Shown here one piece after another: positions 32,277 through 41,431 of a DNA stretch of 64,000 bases. The notes under the pieces were generated by a model. The model saw nothing but the letters and a program-made list of their open reading frames with translations, was not told the DNA's origin and searched no databases. The stretch is from Philodulcilactobacillus myokonensis (GTDB lineage: Bacteria > Bacillota > Bacilli > Lactobacillales > Lactobacillaceae). The position numbers were made by a program, and so were the translations under genes. Position 1 is the stretch's first letter, and each line of letters begins with the position of its first letter. The stretch spans positions 558,001 through 622,000 of the forward strand of contig NZ_BRPL01000002.1 of NCBI RefSeq assembly GCF_027923585.1, written 5' to 3'.

Positions 32277-33392
32277 TTGAAAAAGCTAAAATTAATTTTA
32301 GCAGTAGCATTTAGTTCATTACTATTAGCTGCTTGTGGAAATTTGAATGGAATGTTATCAGGCGGTAGTAAATCTTCAAGTGCTACTACCCAATTAACTG
32401 GTCAAGCTAATCATGGCGATTACCAAAGTGTTATCAAAAATGGTCGCTATTTAACTAGTAAGTCACGTGGCGTTAATATTCAACAAAATGATAATCAATT
32501 TAATTTGAAAAGTTTTGAAAATGGACTTTTAGATGTATCTAAAAAGCAATTCCCAACTAATAAATATATTTTCCAAGAAGGACAATATATTTCGACTAAT
32601 GAAGCTTATAAGTGGTTGGGACGAAAGAGTAAGAGTAATCCCCAAGGATTAAACCCATCTGGGAAAGATACGAAAGTTCCATTATATTTACAACAATTAG
32701 ATGAACAAGATTTCTTAGTTCAAAATGGTAATTCTCTTAAATTAAAAGGGATGACCGTTGGATTAGGAATTAATTCTGTTTATTATTACACTAAAGAAAA
32801 ATATGGTTCCACTTATCAGATGAATTTGAATGATGAAAAAATTAAACAAATTGGCAAAGCAATGGCTAGCCAAATTTTAAAACGGTTAAGGTCTAATTCT
32901 AAATTAAAGAATATTCCAATTGTAATTGCGTTATATAAACAAGCTCCAGATGATAGCTTAGTTGGTGGTAATTTCTTTGCTTATTCTTCTAATAATGGTT
33001 CGAATATCAATAGCTGGAATTCAATTAATGAAAAGAACTACGTCTTTCCAATTCAATCCGGCTCTAAGGGTCCTAATAATAATGACCAAAGTGAATTTAC
33101 CAACTTCAAAAATGATGTCCAATCATTCTTTCCAAATTTAAATGGTGTAACTGCTCAAGCACATTATGTTGATGGATCACTTAGTGGGATGCACATTTCA
33201 ATTACGACTCAGTTTTATAGTCAAACCGAAATTACTAGCTTTACTCAATATTTGAAGACTGCGGCTCAGAAATACTTACCTAAAAATATTCCAATTGATA
33301 TCAGTGTTAATTCAAGTGAAGGAACCGAAAGTTTCTTGTCAAGAAGTTCCAGTAGTAATAGTTTTACTTATCATGTTTTCAATAGTTATTAA
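32277..33392 (+). CDS. camS: CamS-family lipoprotein (sex pheromone cAM373 precursor type)
   Basis: 371-residue secreted lipoprotein. The signal peptide ends with the lipobox LLAAC (Cys at about 20), so the mature protein is anchored to the outer face of the membrane. The family was named for the enterococcal pheromone cAM373 cut from its signal peptide; here the hydrophobic part is AVAFSSLLLA, so no such pheromone is implied. The native role of the lipoprotein body is unknown. Starts at TTG with GGGAGG. The ligA-camS-gatC order is conserved in Firmicutes. Confidence 0.9.
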   Translation: MKKLKLILAVAFSSLLLAACGNLNGMLSGGSKSSSATTQLTGQANHGDYQSVIKNGRYLTSKSRGVNIQQNDNQFNLKSFENGLLDVSKKQFPTNKYIFQEGQYISTNEAYKWLGRKSKSNPQGLNPSGKDTKVPLYLQQLDEQDFLVQNGNSLKLKGMTVGLGINSVYYYTKEKYGSTYQMNLNDEKIKQIGKAMASQILKRLRSNSKLKNIPIVIALYKQAPDDSLVGGNFFAYSSNNGSNINSWNSINEKNYVFPIQSGSKGPNNNDQSEFTNFKNDVQSFFPNLNGVTAQAHYVDGSLSGMHISITTQFYSQTEITSFTQYLKTAAQKYLPKNIPIDISVNSSEGTESFLSRSSSSNSFTYHVFNSY

Positions 33393-33432
33393 AATGTAGT
33401 ATTTTATTTATAAGGGAAGAAGGAATTTAACC

Positions 33433-33762
33433 ATGCCAAAGAATGAAATTAGCGAAGATCAAGTTAAGCATGTTGCTTCATTAGCAAATTTATCATTATC
33501 TAAAGACCAATTGCCTTATTTTACTAAACAATTAGGTAGTGTTATGGATCTATTTGAAACTTTAAATAGTGTTAACACTGATGATGTTAAACCAACTTAC
33601 AGTATTACTGATCAGGTTAATGCAATGAGAGATGACATTCCACAAAATTGGAATGAAAAACAGGCCCTATTAAGAAATGCTCCTGATGTTAAAGACGGTT
33701 TGATTCGTGTTCCAGAAATTATGCAGAATAGAAAAAATAGAGACCGAGAAAGTGAGGATTAG
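33433..33762 (+). CDS. gatC: Asp-tRNA(Asn)/Glu-tRNA(Gln) amidotransferase subunit C
   Basis: Small scaffold subunit of the GatCAB amidotransferase. 109 residues; VKHVASLANLSLSKDQLPYF and LNSVNTDDVKPTYSI match the family. AAGAAGGA precedes the ATG. gatA follows after 3 bp. Together with gatA and gatB it forms the pathway that makes Gln-tRNA(Gln), and often Asn-tRNA(Asn), from misacylated tRNAs. Confidence 0.95.
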   Translation: MPKNEISEDQVKHVASLANLSLSKDQLPYFTKQLGSVMDLFETLNSVNTDDVKPTYSITDQVNAMRDDIPQNWNEKQALLRNAPDVKDGLIRVPEIMQNRKNRDRESED

Positions 33763-33765
33763 TCA

Positions 33766-35229
33766 ATGAATTATTTGAATAAAAATATGACTGGCGTTCA
33801 TAAACAGTTAATGAATGGAGACATTACTTCAGAAGAATTAACTAAACAAACGTTAGATAATATTAAAAAGACTGATACTAAACTAAATGCATTTATCGAT
33901 TTAAATGACTCAAAGGCACTCGATGATTCAAAAGCTGTTGATCAAAAGGGAATTGATGCTAGTAGTTTACTATCTGGGATGCCAATTGCGATTAAGGATA
34001 ATATTCTTACGAAAGACCTTAAAACAACGGCTGCATCAAAAATGCTTAGTAATTTTACACCAATTTTTGATGCTACCGTTGTAAAGAAATTAGCTGCTGC
34101 CGGTGCTATTAATGTTGGTAAAACTAATATGGATGAGTTTGCAATGGGAAGTTCTACTGAACATTCTGTTTTTGGACCAACTCATAATCCATGGAATCTT
34201 AATAAAGTTCCTGGTGGTTCTTCAGGTGGTTCAGCAGCTGCCGTTGCATCTGGCGAAATCATTGCGGCATTAGGTTCTGATACTGGTGGTTCAATTAGAC
34301 AACCAGCAGCATTTAACGGAATTGTTGGAATGAAACCAACTTATGGTCGTGTATCACGTTGGGGCTTGATTGCTTTTGGATCCAGTTTTGACCAAATTGG
34401 GTCTTTGACACGTAATGTTTATGATAATGCTAGTATTTTAAATGTCATTGCTGGGCATGATAAACATGATTTAACTAGTTCTGATAAAGCAGTTCCTGAT
34501 TATACTCAAAACATCAAAAAAGGTGTTAAGGGTCTTAAGATTGCTTTGCCAGAAGAATATTTATCAGATGGTACTGACAAGAATGTTAAAGATGCAATTT
34601 TAAAAGCTGCTGAAACTTATAAGAAATTAGGAGCAACGGTTGAAAAAGTTTCATTGCCACATACTAAGTATGGAGTTGCTGCTTATTATATTTTAGCTTC
34701 TTCTGAAGCATCTTCTAATCTTCAACGATATGATGGCATTAGATATGGCTATCGTTCTAAGGATGCTAATAATTTAGCAGAATTATATGTTAAAAGTAGA
34801 TCAGAAGGATTTGGGGATGAAGTTAAACGCCGAATTATGCTAGGAACATTTTCACTTTCAGCTGGTGCTTTTGATGCATACTTCAAGAAAGCAGCTAAGG
34901 TAAGAACTCTAATCTTAGATGACTTCAAGAAAGTCTTTGATCATTATGATATGATTATGGCACCAACGACTTCTACTCCAGCATTCGATTTGGGTTCTAA
35001 GACATCTGATCCGGTTTCTATGTACATGAATGATGTTTTAACAATTCCCGTTAACATGGCTGGATTGCCCGGAATGTCGATTCCAGCTGGCTTTAGTGAT
35101 GGGATGCCAATTGGAATGCAATTAATTGGCCGTCCATTTGATGAAGGTACAATGTATCAAGCCGGCTATGCTTTTGAACAAAATACTGATTTCCATAAAC
35201 ATTTTCCAAAGATTGGAGGAGCAAAGTAA
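33766..35229 (+). CDS. gatA: Asp-tRNA(Asn)/Glu-tRNA(Gln) amidotransferase subunit A
   Basis: Amidase subunit that releases ammonia from glutamine. 487 residues. The Ser-cisSer-Lys triad is visible: Lys in MPIAIKDNI (about residue 78), the serine motif [14 protein letters not shown], and the nucleophile in [14 protein letters not shown]. Translation starts 3 bp after gatC. The stop is immediately followed by the gatB ATG. Confidence 0.97.
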   Translation: MNYLNKNMTGVHKQLMNGDITSEELTKQTLDNIKKTDTKLNAFIDLNDSKALDDSKAVDQKGIDASSLLSGMPIAIKDNILTKDLKTTAASKMLSNFTPIFDATVVKKLAAAGAINVGKTNMDEFAMGSSTEHSVFGPTHNPWNLNKVPGGSSGGSAAAVASGEIIAALGSDTGGSIRQPAAFNGIVGMKPTYGRVSRWGLIAFGSSFDQIGSLTRNVYDNASILNVIAGHDKHDLTSSDKAVPDYTQNIKKGVKGLKIALPEEYLSDGTDKNVKDAILKAAETYKKLGATVEKVSLPHTKYGVAAYYILASSEASSNLQRYDGIRYGYRSKDANNLAELYVKSRSEGFGDEVKRRIMLGTFSLSAGAFDAYFKKAAKVRTLILDDFKKVFDHYDMIMAPTTSTPAFDLGSKTSDPVSMYMNDVLTIPVNMAGLPGMSIPAGFSDGMPIGMQLIGRPFDEGTMYQAGYAFEQNTDFHKHFPKIGGAK

Positions 35230-36651
35230 ATGAATTTTATTACTACGATTGGTTTAGAAGTTCATATCGAACTAAATACTAAATCCAAGATTTTTAGTCC
35301 TTCACCTGATGAATATGGTGATGAAGCTAATAATAATACTAACGTCATTGATTGGGGATATCCTGGAGTTTTACCAACTACCAATAAACAAGTGGTTGCT
35401 GATGGAATTACTGCTGCTTTAGCTTTACATTCTAAAGTTAACCGTCATCCTCATTTTGATCGTAAAAATTACTTCTACCCTGATAATCCGAAAGCATATC
35501 AAATTACTCAACATGATATTCCTGATGCTCAAGGCGGATATGTTACCATTCATACCGGTGGTAAAACCAAGAAAATCACCCTTACCGAAATGCATATTGA
35601 AGAAGATGCTGGTAAAAATACCCATGGAATTAAATATTCTTATGTTGATTTAAACAGACAGGGTGCTCCATTAATTGAAATTGTTTCTGATCCGGTTATT
35701 TCTTCTCCTCAAGAAGCTTATGACTATTTAGAAACTTTAAGACAAATTATTCTATTTTCAGGAATTTCTGATGTGAAAATGGAAGAAGGTTCCATGCGTG
35801 CTGATGTTAATATTTCAGTTCGTCCGATTGGCCAAAAGAAATTAAATAACCGAATTGAAATGAAGAACGTTAACTCATTTAATTATGTTAAACGTGGGTT
35901 AGAGTATGAAGAAAAACGCCAACGTCAAATTTTAATGGCCGGTGGTACAATTCAAGCCCAAACAAGACGTTTTAATGAAAATACAGGGAAAACCACATTA
36001 ATGCGTACTAAAGAAAATGCTGATGATTATCGTTACTTCCCAGAACCTGATTTACCTTCATTAGACATTTCGGATGAATGGATTAATGAACTACGTGATG
36101 AGTTGCCTGAAATGCCAAGCAAACGTAAACATCATTATGTTGATGATTTAGGTTTGAGTTCATATGATGCAAATGTATTAACTCAGACAAAACAAATGTC
36201 CGATTTCTTTGATCAAATGATTAAAGATGGTGCAGATGCAAAAATGGCATCTAATTATCTTCAAGGTAACGTTAGCGCATACCTAAACTCCAACCAGATT
36301 GAATTAAAAGATACTAAAATAACACCTAAAAATTTAACGACCTTAATTAATTTGGTTAAAAAGGGAACCATTTCAACTAAAATGGCTAAAAAAGTATTTA
36401 AAGCTGTCACTAATGGGGTTGAACCTAACCAATTCGTTAAAAAACATGGGATGGTTCAGTTATCAGATCCATCTCAATTAAAACCAATTGTTGATAATGT
36501 TTTAACTAGTAACCCACAATCTGTTGATGATTTTCATAATGGTAAAGATCGTGCTAAGGGATTCTTAGTTGGTCAAGTTATGAAAAAAACACGTGGTAAA
36601 GCTAATCCACAAATGGTAAGTAAATTATTATCTGAAGCTTTAAATAAGTAA
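35230..36651 (+). CDS. gatB: Asp-tRNA(Asn)/Glu-tRNA(Gln) amidotransferase subunit B
   Basis: Kinase and tRNA-binding subunit of GatCAB. 473 residues. Recognised by TTIGLEVHIELNTKSKIFS, the DRKNYFYPDNPKAYQITQ block, HIEEDAGK and the C-terminal YqeY-like tail ending VMKKTRGKANPQMVSKLL. Ribosome binding site TTGGAGGAG inside the gatA end; the two genes abut. Confidence 0.97.
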   Translation: MNFITTIGLEVHIELNTKSKIFSPSPDEYGDEANNNTNVIDWGYPGVLPTTNKQVVADGITAALALHSKVNRHPHFDRKNYFYPDNPKAYQITQHDIPDAQGGYVTIHTGGKTKKITLTEMHIEEDAGKNTHGIKYSYVDLNRQGAPLIEIVSDPVISSPQEAYDYLETLRQIILFSGISDVKMEEGSMRADVNISVRPIGQKKLNNRIEMKNVNSFNYVKRGLEYEEKRQRQILMAGGTIQAQTRRFNENTGKTTLMRTKENADDYRYFPEPDLPSLDISDEWINELRDELPEMPSKRKHHYVDDLGLSSYDANVLTQTKQMSDFFDQMIKDGADAKMASNYLQGNVSAYLNSNQIELKDTKITPKNLTTLINLVKKGTISTKMAKKVFKAVTNGVEPNQFVKKHGMVQLSDPSQLKPIVDNVLTSNPQSVDDFHNGKDRAKGFLVGQVMKKTRGKANPQMVSKLLSEALNK

Positions 36652-36667
36652 GAAGGTTGTGAAACAC

Positions 36668-37648
36668 TTGCGAAAAAGGGCACGGGTAATTTATAATCCC
36701 ACCTCTGGCCGTGAAATTTTAAAATCTAAAATGATTGATATTTTAAATGTTTTTGAGCAAGCTGGGTATGAAACAAGTGCCTATGCAACAACCCCTAAGC
36801 CTCATTCTGCTCGTGATGAGGCAAAACGGGCTGTTGAAGAAGGTTTTGATTTGATTGTTGCAGCAGGTGGGGATGGAACCATTAACGAAGTTGTTAATGG
36901 GATTGCTCCTCAAAAGAAACGTCCCAAGTTTGCCATCATCCCTGCTGGAACAACTAATGATTTTGCAAGGGCGCTTCATATTCCAAGGAATGATCCAATT
37001 GCTGCTGCAAAGATTGTTTTAAAGAAACAAACATTTAAAATGGATGTCGGCCAGGCTGGTAAAAAGTATTTTATCAACATTGCCGGTGGTGGATTATTAA
37101 CAGAATTAACTTATGATGTTCCTTCTGATTTAAAAACTGTTTTTGGATACTTGGCTTATTTAGTTCGGGGTGCGGAATTACTTCCGCAAATTCATCCCAT
37201 CAAGATGGATTTAGAATATGATGGTGGTAAATTTGATGGGAAAGCATCAATGTTTTTACTTGCAATGACTAATTCAATTGGCGGCTTAGAACGCATTGTA
37301 CCCGATGCATCATTGAATGATGGTGAATTTACAATGATTATTGTTAAAACCAGTAATTTAGTTCAAATTTTACAATTATTGACTAAGGTTATTAATGGTA
37401 AGCATATCAATGATTCTAGAATTATTTATAAAAAAACAAAGCATTTAATTGCTAAACCAGTTGATGATGAAATGCAAATTAATCTTGATGGTGAATATGG
37501 TGGCAATGCACCCATGGAGTTTAAAAATTTAAAGCAGCATATTGAAATTTATGCTAATTTAGATAAAATGCCATTACACAGTTATAGTTCTAAATATGAG
37601 CAAAATATTAAAAAACAGTTGATAAATAAAGTTGATAAATTGTCATAG
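36668..37648 (+). CDS. dagK: Diacylglycerol kinase (DgkB/YegS family)
   Basis: Soluble lipid kinase that returns diacylglycerol to phosphatidic acid, for example that released by lipoteichoic acid synthesis. 326 residues. The glycine-rich motif AAGGDGTINEVVNGI is at about residues 58-72; N-terminal RARVIYNPTSG is typical. The frame is open from a GTG at 36659, but AAGG is too close to it; TTG at 36668 fits better. It closes the gat cluster, followed by a terminator. Confidence 0.92.
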   Translation: MRKRARVIYNPTSGREILKSKMIDILNVFEQAGYETSAYATTPKPHSARDEAKRAVEEGFDLIVAAGGDGTINEVVNGIAPQKKRPKFAIIPAGTTNDFARALHIPRNDPIAAAKIVLKKQTFKMDVGQAGKKYFINIAGGGLLTELTYDVPSDLKTVFGYLAYLVRGAELLPQIHPIKMDLEYDGGKFDGKASMFLLAMTNSIGGLERIVPDASLNDGEFTMIIVKTSNLVQILQLLTKVINGKHINDSRIIYKKTKHLIAKPVDDEMQINLDGEYGGNAPMEFKNLKQHIEIYANLDKMPLHSYSSKYEQNIKKQLINKVDKLS

Positions 37649-37659
37649 TTTTAAAGCTA

Positions 37660-37699
37660 AAAATTTTGCTGATTTTAATCAATAACAGCAAAATTTTTT
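37660..37699 (+). terminator. Intrinsic terminator between dagK and rlmD
   Basis: AAAATTTTGCTG (37660-37671) pairs with CAGCAAAATTTT (37686-37697), then TT. The rlmD start codon follows only 20 nt after the stem. Confidence 0.85.
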
Positions 37700-37717
37700 G
37701 TTTTATTAGGGAGATAT

Positions 37718-39082
37718 ATGAAAATTAAAATTCCAGTAGAAAAAAATCAAAATTATAATGTTAAGGTCATTGATTTAACCTATCAAGGCTTAGGAGTCGC
37801 AAAAATTAATGATTTTCCAATTTTTATTAGTAATACTTTACCAGGCGAAGAAGCGTTAATTAAAGTCACTAAGGTAAAGAAAAATTTTAGTTTTGGAAAG
37901 TTAATTCAATTAAAGAATAAGAGTCCCGAAAGAGAAGATAATGTGGATCAAAAGTATCTTCAAACGGGAATTGCTCCATTGCAACATTTAAAATATAAGT
38001 ACCAATTAAAATTTAAACAGGATCAAATTGAAAATTTATTTAATAAAGCTAAATTGAATGTTGATGTTTTGAAAACAATCGGGATGGATAATCCTACTCA
38101 TTATCGAAATAAAGCGGAAATACCAGTTAGAATTATTAATGGTCAATTGGAAACTGGGTTTTATAAACGTCAATCACATGATTTAATTCCAATTGAAGAT
38201 TTTTATATTCAAGATCCTAAAATTGATCAAGTAATTTTAATTGTTAGAAATATTTTACGTCAGTATCATATCAAGCCTTATGATGAAGTTAATCATAAGG
38301 GAGTAATTAGAAATATTATGGTTAGAAGGGGCCATTATACTGGTGAAATTATGATTGGTTTAATTACCAGAACTAAGGAAATTCCCCATATTGATTCCAT
38401 TATTTCCAAAATTGTTGATCAAACCCAAGACGTTAAAAGTATTATTCAAAATATTAATCCTAAGAATTCAAACGTTATTTTAGGTCGAAAAAATAAACTT
38501 CTTTTTGGACGTAAATATATTAATGATCAATTATTAGGATTAACATTTGAAATTTCACTTCAATCATTTTATCAAGTTAATCCAGTTCAAACTGAAAAAC
38601 TATATTCATTAGCAATTAAAAAGGCGCAGTTAAATCAAAATGATACTGCAATTGATGCATATTGTGGAATTGGGACAATTTCATTATCATTAGCTAAACA
38701 TATTAAACGTGTTTATGGTGTTGAAATTGTCAACCAAGCAATTGAAAATGCGAAGAGTAATGCCAAAATTAATCATATTAAAAACGTTAAATTTGTTGCT
38801 AATAAAGCTGAAAAACAGATCGTTAAATGGCAAGAAAAGGGCTTAAAACCGAGTGCCATTTTTGTTGATCCACCTAGAAAAGGTTTGGCCTCATCTTTTA
38901 TTGATACGGCGGGTAAAATGGCTCCGCATAAGATTGTTTATATTTCTTGTAATCCATCAACGTTAGTTAGGGATGCAAGATGTTTAATGAAGTATGGATA
39001 TCATATTAATCAACCCATCCAGCCGGTTGACCAATTTCCACAAACTGTGCACGTTGAATCAATTACTGTATTTGAAAAATAA
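37718..39082 (+). CDS. rlmD: 23S rRNA (uracil-5-)-methyltransferase, RlmD/RlmCD family
   Basis: SAM-dependent enzyme that makes 5-methyluridine in 23S rRNA. 454 residues. N-terminal TRAM domain (VKVIDLTYQGLGVAKI), the central domain with GIAPLQHLKYKYQL, the SAM motif DAYCGIGTISLSLA, then FVDPPRKGL and the catalytic cysteine in YISCNPSTLVRD. The four iron-sulfur cysteines usual before the PLQHL motif are absent (the segment reads VDQKYLQTG). The exact uridine cannot be told; TrmA-like specificity is a weaker alternative. GGGAGA ribosome binding site. Confidence 0.88.
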   Translation: MKIKIPVEKNQNYNVKVIDLTYQGLGVAKINDFPIFISNTLPGEEALIKVTKVKKNFSFGKLIQLKNKSPEREDNVDQKYLQTGIAPLQHLKYKYQLKFKQDQIENLFNKAKLNVDVLKTIGMDNPTHYRNKAEIPVRIINGQLETGFYKRQSHDLIPIEDFYIQDPKIDQVILIVRNILRQYHIKPYDEVNHKGVIRNIMVRRGHYTGEIMIGLITRTKEIPHIDSIISKIVDQTQDVKSIIQNINPKNSNVILGRKNKLLFGRKYINDQLLGLTFEISLQSFYQVNPVQTEKLYSLAIKKAQLNQNDTAIDAYCGIGTISLSLAKHIKRVYGVEIVNQAIENAKSNAKINHIKNVKFVANKAEKQIVKWQEKGLKPSAIFVDPPRKGLASSFIDTAGKMAPHKIVYISCNPSTLVRDARCLMKYGYHINQPIQPVDQFPQTVHVESITVFEK

Positions 39083-39100
39083 TTAAGGATTAATTTAATC

Positions 39101-39128
39101 TTGACAATTAAAATTAGTCATTTATAAT
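39101..39128 (+). promoter_or_regulatory. Promoter of the T-box permease unit
   Basis: TTGACA (39101-39106) and TATAAT (39123-39128), both perfect consensus hexamers, with a 16-bp spacer. Confidence 0.85.
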
Positions 39129-39139
39129 AAATACAAGTT

Positions 39140-39497
39140 AATATTTAATTCGTTCGTAGTAAACTGATAATGTGGTAGTTAGGATTATTGAGCGCACTTA
39201 GAGAGCTACTCATGGTGGAAATGTAGCTGTATGCAGGTAATCTCATGGACCACGGAGGGCCAATTTGAAAACTGATTTAGTGATTATGATTGGACGTTAA
39301 GACATACGTAAGTTGTCGGGAATGTGAATGCGCATTCTGCTAAGCGTAACGGTTTATTTATTTTTAATTATTAATATTTTAATTAAAGTTAAAATTTAAA
39401 TTAATCGTTAAAATAAGGTGGCACCGCGGGAATTAGAATCCGTCCTTAGTTTTTACATGTACTATTTAGTCATGTTTGCTATGGACGGATTTTTTAT
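39140..39497 (+). promoter_or_regulatory. T-box riboswitch, probably tryptophan-specific
   Basis: The antiterminator T-box sequence AAGGTGGCACCGCGGG is at 39415-39430. A terminator (AATCCGTCC 39437-39445 with GGACGGATT 39483-39491, then T-run) follows. Stem I has the AGAGAG bulge (39199-39205) and a GGTGGAAA apical loop. The specifier loop lies between GTGG/CCAC (39172-39175 with 39250-39253) and GATTA/TAATC (39183-39187 with 39238-39242). Its 3' side is TCATGGA. In the valS T-box the specifier is followed by one A before the lower stem; the same register gives TGG (39246-39248), tryptophan. The T-box TGGC predicts a tRNA with discriminator G, as tRNA(Trp) has. ATG (Met) one base upstream is the alternative. 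Confidence 0.85.
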
Positions 39498-39528
39498 TTT
39501 CTAATTTAAAGAATAGGTGGCATGCTCA

Positions 39529-40869
39529 ATGAATTTAAATTCTAGGAAATTATCATTAATTGGAACCCTATCGATTTCAATTACTTCAATTGCCCCAACT
39601 GGTGCAATGGCTTTTAACACACCACTAGTTGCTCGTTTTGCCAAAACCAATACGCCGTTATCGTTTATTTTTGGAGCTTTCGCTATTTTACTAATCGGTG
39701 GCTGTTTTGCAATGATGGCACATCAAACATCACAGTCTGGATCAGTTTATGCTTATAATCGAAAAGCACTGGGTGAACGGGCTGGTTTCGTTACTGGCTG
39801 GATTTTAATGTTGGTTTATATATGTGGAGGCGCTGGTTTTGCAGGCGAATCAGCAAATTTTGTTAACGTCTTTTTAAACCAATTTAATGTTCATATTCCG
39901 GTTAATTATTTAGCAATTTTCTTAATTATTTTTATGTGGATTATTTCGTTGGTCGGAATAAAAGTTACAAGTATTATTTCCTTAGTCGTTGAAAGTATCT
40001 CTATTTTAATTGTTTTAGTTTTATGCTCAATTATTATTATCCATGGTGGCCAAAATGGGCTAACTACCCAACCAATTACACATATTCATAGTATTTCGGG
40101 AATTAGTCAGGGAATTGTCTATGTTATTATTTGTTTTGCCGGATTTGAAGAATCAACGACATTAACTGCTCGGATTCAACATCCTAAAAAAATCGTGCCA
40201 CTTACAATCATTATTTCGATTATTTCGGTTGCTTTATTCTTTATTCTTGTTAGTTACACCGAAGTAATGGGATTTGGTTTGAACGGAATGAACGCCTTTA
40301 TGAATTCTGCTTCGCCATTAAATGATTTAGCAACAGCTTATGCTGGTAAAAATATGGCAACGATTATTGATCTTGCAACCATGATTAGTGCGGTTGCATC
40401 TTTCCTAGGAATTATGAATGCTTGCTCTTATATGTTTTATGCATTAGCAAAACAACATTACTTACCTAAAAAATTGAGTTACTTCCCAAATCAATATAAT
40501 AGTCCCCACCGGGCAGTTAATTTAACGGCAATTATATATTTGATTCTATATTTATTGATTGGAATTCCGTTTGGTTCACAGGCAATTTATTCTAATTTAA
40601 TGGATATTGCAGGAATTGGTTTTATGCTTGTTTATATTTTAGTTTGTGTGGGTGTAATTGCTTATTTCAAAAAGCAACATCGCTTTAACATTTTTAAACA
40701 TGGGTTAGTGCCAATTTTAAGTATTGTCATTTTGTTATTTCCACTTTTTAGTAGCTTAGCTGCTAGTTCTAATTTCCCGATGAATTTGTATCCAATTTTT
40801 ATAATCGTATGGGTAATCGTTGGGACATTGATTTCTAAACGAATTAGTTCAATCTATAATCAAGAATAA
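39529..40869 (+). CDS. APC-family amino-acid permease under T-box control
   Basis: Amino-acid/polyamine/organocation transporter, 446 residues, with about 12 hydrophobic segments. TM1 has the SISITSIAPTGAMAF motif that forms the unwound substrate site in this superfamily, and TM6 region has CFAGFEESTTL. The T-box upstream means it is expressed when one tRNA is uncharged; the best reading is tryptophan, so a tryptophan or aromatic permease is inferred. The frame is open to a GTG at 39517, but that is in the ribosome binding site AGGTGG; ATG at 39529 is used. Monocistronic, with a convergent terminator after it. Confidence 0.85.
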   Translation: MNLNSRKLSLIGTLSISITSIAPTGAMAFNTPLVARFAKTNTPLSFIFGAFAILLIGGCFAMMAHQTSQSGSVYAYNRKALGERAGFVTGWILMLVYICGGAGFAGESANFVNVFLNQFNVHIPVNYLAIFLIIFMWIISLVGIKVTSIISLVVESISILIVLVLCSIIIIHGGQNGLTTQPITHIHSISGISQGIVYVIICFAGFEESTTLTARIQHPKKIVPLTIIISIISVALFFILVSYTEVMGFGLNGMNAFMNSASPLNDLATAYAGKNMATIIDLATMISAVASFLGIMNACSYMFYALAKQHYLPKKLSYFPNQYNSPHRAVNLTAIIYLILYLLIGIPFGSQAIYSNLMDIAGIGFMLVYILVCVGVIAYFKKQHRFNIFKHGLVPILSIVILLFPLFSSLAASSNFPMNLYPIFIIVWVIVGTLISKRISSIYNQE

Positions 40870-40879
40870 AATAATATAA

Positions 40880-40916
40880 AAAAGTGATTCCATAATTTTT
40901 ATGGAATCACTTTTAA
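40880..40916. terminator. Bidirectional terminator between permease and usp
   Basis: AAAAGTGATTCCATAA (from 40880) pairs with TATGGAATCACTTTT (40900-40914), with A- and T-runs on both sides, between convergent genes. Confidence 0.92.
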
Positions 40917-40930
40917 TTTTAGTCATTACT

Positions 40931-41371
40931 TTACTTTTTAACAATTAAAACATCACAACTAGCATTTTTAGAAACATAGGCAGTAGTCGAACCAATTAGT
41001 AATTTTTCAATTGGATTTAATCCGGTTGCACCAATAATGATAAGCGGGTTTTGATAGAGCTTCGGTAATTCTTGGGCGATAATTTCCTTTGGTGCACCGT
41101 ATTTGATTGCGTAGTCAATGTTTGTAATTTTTTGTTTCTTAGCATCTTTAAGATATTGGTCTAATATTTTTTTAGCGTCATCGGTAATTTTGTCAACAAC
41201 TGAATCATCAATGCTAGAAAAATTGTTAATGTAGTTGGTATCAACGATGTAAAACAAATGGATTGCAACTTTATTATCATGATCTTGACTTAACTTTAAA
41301 GCTCTTATAAAAGCTAATTTAGCATTCTTAGATCCATCGGTTGGAACAATAATTTCTTTATAATTTTCCAT
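40931..41371 (-). CDS. Universal stress protein (UspA family)
   Basis: 146-residue cytoplasmic nucleotide-binding protein. N-terminal KEIIVPTDGSKNAKLAF and the ATP-binding motif GATGLNPIEKLLIGSTTAYV (GxxG-x9-GS/T) are present, so it is the ATP-binding type. The open frame extends 11 codons further, but ATG at 41371 with AGGAAG eight bases upstream is the right start. Last gene of the minus-strand run from the YueI-like gene. A sequence fitting the catabolite-response (cre) consensus overlaps its ribosome binding site and start. Confidence 0.92.
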   Translation of the reverse strand: MENYKEIIVPTDGSKNAKLAFIRALKLSQDHDNKVAIHLFYIVDTNYINNFSSIDDSVVDKITDDAKKILDQYLKDAKKQKITNIDYAIKYGAPKEIIAQELPKLYQNPLIIIGATGLNPIEKLLIGSTTAYVSKNASCDVLIVKK

Positions 41372-41385
41372 TGTAAGCGCTTCCT
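41371..41385. promoter_or_regulatory. Candidate cre (CcpA) site at the usp start
   Basis: TTGTAAGCGCTTCCT on the plus strand fits every fixed position of WTGNAANCGNWNNCW. It overlaps the usp ribosome binding site and start codon. It could be chance, since part of it is the AGGAAG ribosome binding site. Confidence 0.4.
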
Positions 41386-41431
41386 CTCTTATTAAATTTA
41401 TCATAACCCATTTATTTAAATTTAGTAAGGA

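Noticed and set aside
39244-39248. Serine (TCA) or methionine (ATG) as the permease T-box specifier
   Set aside because: TCA would leave four bases before the lower stem instead of one. ATG needs a discriminator A, which conflicts with TGGC. Met is kept as the rival in the finding, TCA is dropped.
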